Positions 33,361 to 39,164 of a stretch of 39,164 bases of DNA are shown here, in pieces. The notes beneath the pieces are model-generated. The model worked only from the letters and a program-made list of their open reading frames with translations, had not been told where the DNA came from and made no database searches. Positions within the stretch are counted from its first letter, which is position 1. Every line of letters starts with the position of its first letter. Both the position numbers and the translations under genes were made by a program. The stretch comes from Myxacorys californica WJT36-NPBG1. GTDB lineage: Bacteria; Cyanobacteriota; Cyanobacteriia; Leptolyngbyales; Leptolyngbyaceae. The stretch lies in NCBI GenBank assembly GCA_019359315.1, contig JAHHHO010000049.1, positions 1-39,164 on the forward strand. The letters are read 5' to 3'.

Positions 33361-34728
33361 TCAGTCGCCGCCTAGTTCAACGAGTTTGCCGATATTGAAA
33401 TCAATTCTGATCCAGCCGCCAAAGCGGCGCAGATTGTTGATCAGCAAGAGGGGAATTTGCCAGTGATGCACCGTTAGAAACGGCAGGGGATCGTTGACCT
33501 GGAAAATGGCATCCGTTCCTTCAGTTAGAGTTTTAAGCTGAGTTTGCAATTGTTGGAGCGATCGCACCTGCGTCAGCCGCCACAGTTCGTGATATAGCCA
33601 GTACGTTGGCTTACTGGTTGGCAGTGGCTGGAGCGGCTCAGGCAGAGGAGTTTGTCCCAAATAGGCCTCGGCAACTCCAGGATGGTTGTAGAACATCGTG
33701 ATTGCAGAGTGGGTGCGGGGATTGCACTCGATCGCATAGACCTTGCCATCGTCGGCCTGAATAAAATCAAACGAGGCTTGCCCAGTTAGATCGAGCGCTT
33801 GAACAAATTTCTGAACCCACTCCAAAATCTCAGGCTGATTCACATTCTCGTAGTTCACCTGAAACGCTGAAGACTCGCAGCAGCAGTGCAATCGCAACTC
33901 ACCCTTTCGGATCGTGCTGTGTGTGCAGTATTCTTGCCCCGCAATAAACTCCTGCATAATCCACGGGCGTTCCTCACTAATCGGCAAACGGCGAACAAAA
34001 GCCGCTGTTTCTTCAGGTGTTCGACACGGCAGCTTCGTTAAATCTAATCGGCGTACCGAGTCATAGGAAATGCTTTTGAGAATGTAGGGACGAGTTTCGT
34101 TGGAGAAATCGAAATTAATCACCTGTTCTGGATCGGTGATCCTAAACGATTTGGGAACCGATAGACCCAGCGACCTCCCTTCGGAGTCACACAGCGATCG
34201 CGCCGTCTCCGCAAACGCAAACTTGTCATCCAACAGCGTCGTCATTTCTTTGTCAAATTGAAACACTTCACAAGACAAGAGCGGCTTAATTAAGGACGTA
34301 TAGTAGCTTTCAACCGGACTTGTAACCGGAACGAAAACATCAACCTGTTCTTGTTCAACAATGTTCTGCAACGCTTCTGTATACGCCTGCAAATCCTTTT
34401 GGGGATCAGGAACCGTATAGAAGCGATCGACGGCATTGGAGAACCGATGTCCGCTCAGCCAATACTTATGCGTTTCGACCAACACAACCCGATGCCCTGC
34501 CGCGTGAAAGCAGCGAGCAAGCTGGAGCGCTTTTGTCATTTTGCCGCCCGATACCATCACCGTTTTTCCAGTCGAAGCAGGCGGTGTTCTAAATCGGCGA
34601 GTTAGCGCGCCCCAGACCAGCGCCACCAAAACCAGAAGACTGTTGATTGGCAGTGCGATCAGGAGGATTGCCAACGTTGCAAGACTTTTTAGAGGAGTAG
34701 AGGTTGACTCCTGAGGTGTAGTGGTCAT
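33361..34728 (-). CDS. mysC: Mycosporine-glycine synthase, ATP-grasp ligase
   Basis: This 455-residue enzyme links glycine to 4-deoxygadusol with ATP, giving mycosporine-glycine. An N-terminal hydrophobic helix (about 15-41, LAILLIALPINSLLVLVAL) suggests membrane association, as in known MysC. The fold opens at KTVMVSGGKMTKALQLARCF, with HKYWLSGHRFSNAV, and the ATP-grasp core follows: FDKEMTTLLDDKFAF, RPYILKSISYDS, WIMQEFIAGQEYCTHS and the metal-binding AIECNPRTHSA. The C-terminus FNIGKLVELGGD matches, from memory, characterised Anabaena MysC almost exactly. Its start overlaps mysB by 4 bp. Confidence 0.95.
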   Translation of the reverse strand: MTTTPQESTSTPLKSLATLAILLIALPINSLLVLVALVWGALTRRFRTPPASTGKTVMVSGGKMTKALQLARCFHAAGHRVVLVETHKYWLSGHRFSNAVDRFYTVPDPQKDLQAYTEALQNIVEQEQVDVFVPVTSPVESYYTSLIKPLLSCEVFQFDKEMTTLLDDKFAFAETARSLCDSEGRSLGLSVPKSFRITDPEQVINFDFSNETRPYILKSISYDSVRRLDLTKLPCRTPEETAAFVRRLPISEERPWIMQEFIAGQEYCTHSTIRKGELRLHCCCESSAFQVNYENVNQPEILEWVQKFVQALDLTGQASFDFIQADDGKVYAIECNPRTHSAITMFYNHPGVAEAYLGQTPLPEPLQPLPTSKPTYWLYHELWRLTQVRSLQQLQTQLKTLTEGTDAIFQVNDPLPFLTVHHWQIPLLLINNLRRFGGWIRIDFNIGKLVELGGD

Positions 34729-35561
34729 AGGCGTCGAATGATAGTCAAGCCATCACGCACAGGCAACAACACTTGCTCAACGCGAGGATCGTCCGCCACA
34801 ACTTGATTGAAGTGTGCGATCGCGGCTCCGTTTTCAGATTGTTCATTGGCTGGTAAATACGGCTGTCCCTGAAGCAGCGTGTTATCTACACAGATGAAGC
34901 CGTGAGGCGCGAGTAGATCTCGATCCAGCAAGGTTTGGAAGTACTGCACGTACTCTTTTTTGTCAGCATCAATGAACACCAAATCAAAACAGGTGCCCTC
35001 GTCTGCTAGTTGATGTAGGGTCTCCAATGCTGCACCAATCTTGACCCCAATCTTGCGATCGTGAACTGTTTTTTGAAACAGCGTCTGAGCCACTTGAGCC
35101 ACGTAGGGATCAACTTCGCACGCCAACAAACACCCGTCTTCTGGCAACGCTTCCGCCATTGCTAACGCAGAATAGCCTGTGAACATGCCGATGTCCAAAA
35201 TGGTTTTAGCGCGAGTCATGTGGACGACCATTTTCAGGGCTTGTCCTTCCACATGTCCAGACAGCATCTCTTGTTCTAACGCTCGAACCGTTTCACCCGC
35301 AGAAAATCGATGACTCCACGCTTCTTGACTTGTGCGCTCTGCGATCACTCTCAACTCCGGCGATTCGGGAGAGGTACACGCTTCTACATAGGGATCTAAT
35401 CCTGCTGCTAGTTTGAATGCCTGCTGCACATGATGCTTTAGTTCGGCGGACACAGCTTCATTCTCTAAAAGCTGTGCTGCCGCTTTCAAGTGATCACTCA
35501 GAATGCCGAGGGGCGTTACTGGACGCGGCTCGGTCTGCACAGAATTGAGTGTGTTAACCAT
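34725..35561 (-). CDS. mysB: O-methyltransferase of MAA biosynthesis
   Basis: This 278-residue class I SAM-dependent methyltransferase converts demethyl-4-deoxygadusol to 4-deoxygadusol. SAM-binding [20 protein letters not shown], metal/substrate [18 protein letters not shown] and [14 protein letters not shown] are visible, and it ends with [18 protein letters not shown]. Length and motifs match known MysB (Anabaena type). It overlaps mysA by 8 bp and mysC by 4 bp, so all three are translationally coupled. Confidence 0.95.
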   Translation of the reverse strand: MVNTLNSVQTEPRPVTPLGILSDHLKAAAQLLENEAVSAELKHHVQQAFKLAAGLDPYVEACTSPESPELRVIAERTSQEAWSHRFSAGETVRALEQEMLSGHVEGQALKMVVHMTRAKTILDIGMFTGYSALAMAEALPEDGCLLACEVDPYVAQVAQTLFQKTVHDRKIGVKIGAALETLHQLADEGTCFDLVFIDADKKEYVQYFQTLLDRDLLAPHGFICVDNTLLQGQPYLPANEQSENGAAIAHFNQVVADDPRVEQVLLPVRDGLTIIRRL

Positions 35562-36792
35562 TGACAGTGCTCCCCATCAATTGTTGATTCTCACCCACAT
35601 AAGCATCAATACCTGCACCTGCACGAGGATAGGTGGCACAAATCTGCTTATGCTCTGCCAAAGCAGCATCGAGTTCTTCTCGCGTCAGATCGTTGACGAA
35701 GTAACATTCTCCAATTGGTCGAGGCATGGCGGCACGCTGCAAGCCGTCACGAGTCAAGGTGATCGATTGAGTGGCATCCCAGAGCAGATCGCCGTCCAGC
35801 AACGGATGATCAATCGCCAGTCCAATCCGGCTCATCAGTCCTAGAATGCGATCGCGATCGGTGTCGCTAATGTAGCCGCGACAGGCGGCGATCGTCGCTG
35901 ACAATGCCATATCGATCGCCACGGCATGACCATGTAACAGCGGAACAGCGGGCGCTAATTCGAGCGTCGGACTCCAAGTATGTCCGTAAGCGATGACGCG
36001 ATCGAGGTCTAATTCATGCAAATTAGGCGTTTCTAATTCCAGCATGGTTTTGATCGATTCGTATTTAACGCTGTGTGCGATCGCGCTCAATTCAGATGTG
36101 CCGTTTACATATCCAAAGTGAGTATTCAACAACTCCTCTCCGTAAGTCTCTAACCATTGAAAGACTTTCAGATTCGACACAACAGCAATTTTTACCAGTT
36201 CTGCCATACCGTTGCGAATTTGATCGACAGGCAGCGTTTTTAGAAATGAAAAGTCTAGAAGTACTTGCTTCGGCGCGTGATACGCTCCCAGACGGTTCTT
36301 GAGCTTGCCGTGATTGACCGCAACTTTAATTGCTACACCCGCATCAATCAGTCCAATCAGCGTAGTTGGAACGCGAATATAGTTGCTGCTACGACGGTAA
36401 GAGGCACAGGCATACCCAGCCACATCAGTCACAAGTCCGCCGCCCACAACCAGCACAGGTTCTTTGCGGACTAACCCAAAGTCTGAAAACGCATCGATGA
36501 TTGCTTCAAATGTCTCGATCGTTTTTGTGGGTTCGCTAATGGTAATGGGGAAGACCGTTAGCGCAATGTCGTAGTACTGAAAATAGGCTTCCATCTGACT
36601 TCCATACAGCCGATAGACGTTGTGATCGACCACGGCAAGGCAGCGACCAAAGCTTCTGTAATTCTCAGCCAGTTCCGTATTCTTGAGATCAAATGCTCCA
36701 TTGACCAGAACAAAGCTGAACTCAATCTTCTCGTACCCTTCTACATGAAAGGTTGTTTCAGTCGCCGCAAATGTAGCCTGAACAGTAGTCAT
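35554..36792 (-). CDS. mysA: Demethyl-4-deoxygadusol synthase (sugar phosphate cyclase)
   Basis: This 412-residue NAD-dependent, metal-dependent cyclase of the dehydroquinate synthase superfamily makes demethyl-4-deoxygadusol, the cyclohexenone core of MAAs, from sedoheptulose 7-phosphate. Motifs: [20 protein letters not shown] (NAD), [20 protein letters not shown], metal ligands in [23 protein letters not shown] and [12 protein letters not shown]. It begins [20 protein letters not shown] and ends with the family's [10 protein letters not shown]-type tail. Strong match from memory to Anabaena DDGS rather than valiolone synthase. A direct repeat lies just upstream. Confidence 0.95.
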   Translation of the reverse strand: MTTVQATFAATETTFHVEGYEKIEFSFVLVNGAFDLKNTELAENYRSFGRCLAVVDHNVYRLYGSQMEAYFQYYDIALTVFPITISEPTKTIETFEAIIDAFSDFGLVRKEPVLVVGGGLVTDVAGYACASYRRSSNYIRVPTTLIGLIDAGVAIKVAVNHGKLKNRLGAYHAPKQVLLDFSFLKTLPVDQIRNGMAELVKIAVVSNLKVFQWLETYGEELLNTHFGYVNGTSELSAIAHSVKYESIKTMLELETPNLHELDLDRVIAYGHTWSPTLELAPAVPLLHGHAVAIDMALSATIAACRGYISDTDRDRILGLMSRIGLAIDHPLLDGDLLWDATQSITLTRDGLQRAAMPRPIGECYFVNDLTREELDAALAEHKQICATYPRAGAGIDAYVGENQQLMGSTVNG

Positions 36793-36814
36793 AATCCACG
36801 TTGTCCTTCAATTC

Positions 36815-36837
36815 ACTAGGTTCATTAACTAGGTTCA
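36815..36837 (-). promoter_or_regulatory. Direct repeat upstream of mysA, possible regulator site
   Basis: ACTAGGTTCA occurs at 36815-36824 and again at 36828-36837, a 13-bp period, 23-45 bp before the mysA start. Tandem decamers spaced about one helical turn fit a dimeric regulator site or a slippage duplication; no known motif. Confidence 0.35.
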
Positions 36838-37527
36838 ACAATCACCACATTGGTCTCTAGCTGTAGAAAATCGCCAGCAGACAATTCGCGCAGCTTGGCG
36901 TGTTGCTCTGAATACACATCAGAACAACTTGGCTGATACGAGCCGCACCCTGCGCTAGTCAGAGAACAAATAAGCTTTCGATAAAAATTTGATTTCGCCT
37001 TAAGCTTGCTACAGATTCGCCATCGCGAGTGTTCGAGCTACACAACTGCAACACTTAAACACTTATCCATCACGCAAAGCTGTAACGCCGATCTTGTTCG
37101 ATCTAGCGACCAAACTGCCATAACATTGCTTGAAACCGATAATCAATGAAGACTTTGAACCGTCTGAATTTCCCAATTGAGTAAAGGGAAACCCGACCAA
37201 AAATTTTCTTGATCTGAGCCATTGCGGATGAACCCGTAGATTACCCGTAGAATAGTGATTCTGATGAGATTGGAAGTCTATCTGAAGAGATAGAAATCGT
37301 GTTTTTATGAAGTTTTAATAACTCTGCCCTCATAATCGCGAGGAGTTTGAACGTCATCTCATTCCCGACATTGCTGAACGTGTGATGATTTTCAGGCTGT
37401 CATTTACGAAAGAAACTAGGTTTGATGTTCTAGCTTTGTCGGATTCCATTACAGAATCAGCAACGCTCTATTCCCTTCACACACTCCTTCTCCGCTACAC
37501 TGAAGGACGTGGGTTTAGGACGTTTGC
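36825..37527. other. Divergent mysA-crtH intergenic region with possible gene remnants
   Basis: Long spacer with no certain gene. On the minus strand 36825-36917 reads VYSEQHAKLRELSAGDFLQL and continues to VIVEPS-stop, and the frame stays open ~40 codons further upstream without a start; it reads like a C-terminal relic. On the plus strand 37385-37531 is a 48-codon frame whose stop overlaps the crtH ATG as ATGA. Other items: direct repeat ACCCGTAGA at 37232-37240 and 37243-37251, and a CTATCT-GAAG-AGATAG hairpin at 37278-37293. Promoters for both directions must lie here. Confidence 0.35.
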
Positions 37528-39039
37528 ATGACTGCTTCTCAAGTGACAACATTTGACGTAATTGTGATTGGCTCGGGCATCGGCGGCTTAGTCACAGCAA
37601 CCCAACTGGCAGCAAAAGGAGCCAGCGTTTTAGTGTTAGAGCGCTACCTAATTCCGGGTGGCAGTTCGGGCTATTTCGATCGCGAAGGCTACCGCTTTGA
37701 TGTCGGCGCATCGATGATTTTTGGTTTTGGCGATCGCGGCACAACGAACCTACTGACTCGCGCCTTAGACGCTGTAAATGTCAGCATCGGCACGATTCCT
37801 GATCCCGTTCAGATTCACTACCACTTACCGAATGGATTAGATCTGCAAGTCCATCGCGATTATGAGAAATTTTTGAATGAACTAATTGAAAAATTTCCTC
37901 ACGAAGCGAAAGGCATTCGGCAATTCTACGATGAATGCTGGAAGGTATTTAACTGCCTCAATGTGATGGACTTGTTATCGCTCGAAGAACCACGCTACTT
38001 GACGCGAGTGTTCTTTCAGCATCCCTTCGCTTGTGTGGGACTCGTGAAATATTTGCCGCAGAATGCAGGCGATATCGCCAGACGTTACATCCACGATCCG
38101 CAACTGCTGCAATTCATTGATATGGAGTGCTACTGCTGGTCAGTGGTTCCTGCCGATCGCACACCTATGATTAATGCTGGAATGGTGTTTAGCGATCGCC
38201 ACTATGGAGGCATCAACTATCCCAAAGGCGGCGTCGGACAAATTGCCCAGAAATTGGTTGAAGGATTAGAAAAAGCGGGCAGCCAGATTCAGTACAAAGC
38301 ACGAGTAACGGAGATTATCACAGAGAATGGGAAAGCGGTTGGCGTGAAGCTGGCCTCTGGAGAAACCTATCGGGCAAAGCGCATCGTCTCGAACGCGACG
38401 CGGTGGGATACGTTCGAAAAACTGTTGCCGCGCGATCGTATGCCCAACGCTGAGAAAAAATGGCAGCAACGCTACCAACAGTCTCCTAGTTTCTTGAGTC
38501 TGCATCTTGGCATCAAAGCCGACGCATTACCTCTAGGTACAGAATGCCATCACATTCTGCTTGACGATTGGAACAAGATGGAAGCAGAGCAAGGCACAAT
38601 CTTTGTCTCCATTCCAACGTTGCTTGACCCCAGTTTGGCTCCTGATGGGCATCACATCATTCACACGTTCACACCAAGCTGGATCAGCGAATGGCAGAAC
38701 CTATCGCCCAGTGACTATGAAGCCAAAAAAGAACAGGCCGCACATCGACTGATCGATCGCTTGTCTAAAATCTTTCCGAACCTCGATCAAGCGCTGGATT
38801 TTCAAGAAGTTGGCACACCGAGAACGCATCGCCGCTTTTTAGGACGAGACAATGGCACGTATGGTCCAATTCCCTCCCGCAAACTACTTGGATTGTTAGG
38901 AATGCCATTTAACCGAACTGCCATTTCAAATCTCTACTGTGTGGGAGATAGCACCTTTCCAGGTCAAGGGTTGAATGCGGTGGCGTTTTCTGGGTTTGCT
39001 TGCGCTCATCGCGTCGCTGTGGATTTAGGATTGGGTTAA
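37528..39039 (+). CDS. crtH: Carotene (prolycopene) cis-trans isomerase
   Basis: This 503-residue FAD-dependent enzyme isomerises poly-cis-lycopene to all-trans-lycopene, needed for carotenoid synthesis in the dark. It has the dinucleotide-binding [87 protein letters not shown] and the C-terminal FAD segment [19 protein letters not shown]. These features match cyanobacterial CrtH rather than phytoene desaturase CrtI. AGGA lies 9 bp before the ATG. It points away from the mys operon. Confidence 0.93.
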   Translation: MTASQVTTFDVIVIGSGIGGLVTATQLAAKGASVLVLERYLIPGGSSGYFDREGYRFDVGASMIFGFGDRGTTNLLTRALDAVNVSIGTIPDPVQIHYHLPNGLDLQVHRDYEKFLNELIEKFPHEAKGIRQFYDECWKVFNCLNVMDLLSLEEPRYLTRVFFQHPFACVGLVKYLPQNAGDIARRYIHDPQLLQFIDMECYCWSVVPADRTPMINAGMVFSDRHYGGINYPKGGVGQIAQKLVEGLEKAGSQIQYKARVTEIITENGKAVGVKLASGETYRAKRIVSNATRWDTFEKLLPRDRMPNAEKKWQQRYQQSPSFLSLHLGIKADALPLGTECHHILLDDWNKMEAEQGTIFVSIPTLLDPSLAPDGHHIIHTFTPSWISEWQNLSPSDYEAKKEQAAHRLIDRLSKIFPNLDQALDFQEVGTPRTHRRFLGRDNGTYGPIPSRKLLGLLGMPFNRTAISNLYCVGDSTFPGQGLNAVAFSGFACAHRVAVDLGLG

Positions 39040-39103
39040 TTAGACTTAATCGGAAATAGGCAGTAGTCGAAGCCAGACAACAAGAGGCTTTCATCTGTCC
39101 AAC

Positions 39104-39164
39104 CTAAGCAGTTGCTAACTGACGATGCTTCAAGCGAAAATTATGCAGTCCACAAGCAGTTTCC
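39104..39164 (-). mobile_element. Possible transposase C-terminal fragment at the window edge
   Basis: On the minus strand the last 61 bases read ETACGLHNFRLKHRQLATA then TAG. A CGLHNFRL-like segment close to the C-terminus is typical of DDE transposases of the IS5/DDE_Tnp_4 type. The rest is outside the window, so the assignment rests on one short motif. Confidence 0.4.

Noticed and set aside
1-39164. CRISPR arrays, tRNA or rRNA genes
   Set aside because: No regularly spaced direct repeats of CRISPR type and no cloverleaf or rRNA-like stretch was recognised by eye; a tRNAscan or Infernal run would settle it.

Overview
The window is cyanobacterial chromosomal DNA. The octamer GCGATCGC (the HIP1 palindrome) recurs across nearly every gene. 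The gene set also fits: a mycosporine-like amino acid (MAA) sunscreen operon mysA-mysB-mysC, the carotenoid isomerase crtH, short-form hisG, and several protein families largely confined to cyanobacteria (GNRP-repeat protein, NACHT ATPase with a small partner, PAS/GAF kinases). A filamentous Leptolyngbya-like organism would fit, but the genus cannot be fixed from this sequence. No rRNA, tRNA or CRISPR array was seen.

Layout. 1-230: remnant of an IS1-type transposase on the minus strand and the 3' flank of sdhA. 0.2-4.6 kb (minus): response regulator, SafE/TauE-ferric-reductase-like membrane protein, a small membrane-anchored domain protein that seems to have lost its signal peptide, then the succinate dehydrogenase flavoprotein. 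4.7-10.8 kb (plus, mostly housekeeping): hisG, an ABC exporter, a secreted metallo-beta-lactamase-fold protein, rplI and dnaB, with a small secreted protein on the minus strand. 11.0-13.8 kb: phosphonate/phosphite-type ABC importer phnD-phnC-phnE, with a 33-bp-arm inverted repeat between phnD and phnC. 13.9-14.7 kb: a YgjP/DUF45 zinc metallopeptidase-like gene.

14.7-19.5 kb is an accessory island: small acidic proteins, a RelE/RelB-type toxin-antitoxin pair, a decayed NACHT 3' end interrupted by ~30-bp dispersed repeats, an intact NACHT ATPase whose membrane part is built from 12-bp repeats, a small companion gene, a 21-bp tandem repeat array and a GNRP-repeat protein. The NACHT reading frame continues upstream of its first start codon and there encodes a second copy of the companion protein's C-terminal motif. 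This suggests a former fusion or a frameshift.

20.0-29.8 kb: a DUF4383 membrane protein, polA with all three domains, a PAS-PAS-PAS-GAF hybrid-free histidine kinase, and a 1067-residue membrane protein built from about seven ~98-residue repeats.

30.0-36.8 kb (minus) is the most interesting part. mysA-mysB-mysC, the set sufficient for mycosporine-glycine, is followed in the same orientation by a COMT-fold O-methyltransferase homologue with serine at the catalytic histidine position, and by two five-bladed beta-propeller glycosidase-like genes with a GH32/GH68 (clan J) type Asp/Asp/Glu triad. The first of these two carries a one-base frameshift right at the nucleophile motif. No mysD or mysE follows. 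The cassette could be an undescribed MAA tailoring or sugar-linked variant; this is inference. crtH lies divergently beyond a 735-bp intergenic region, placing two photoprotection functions back to back. The last 61 bases look like the C-terminus of another transposase.
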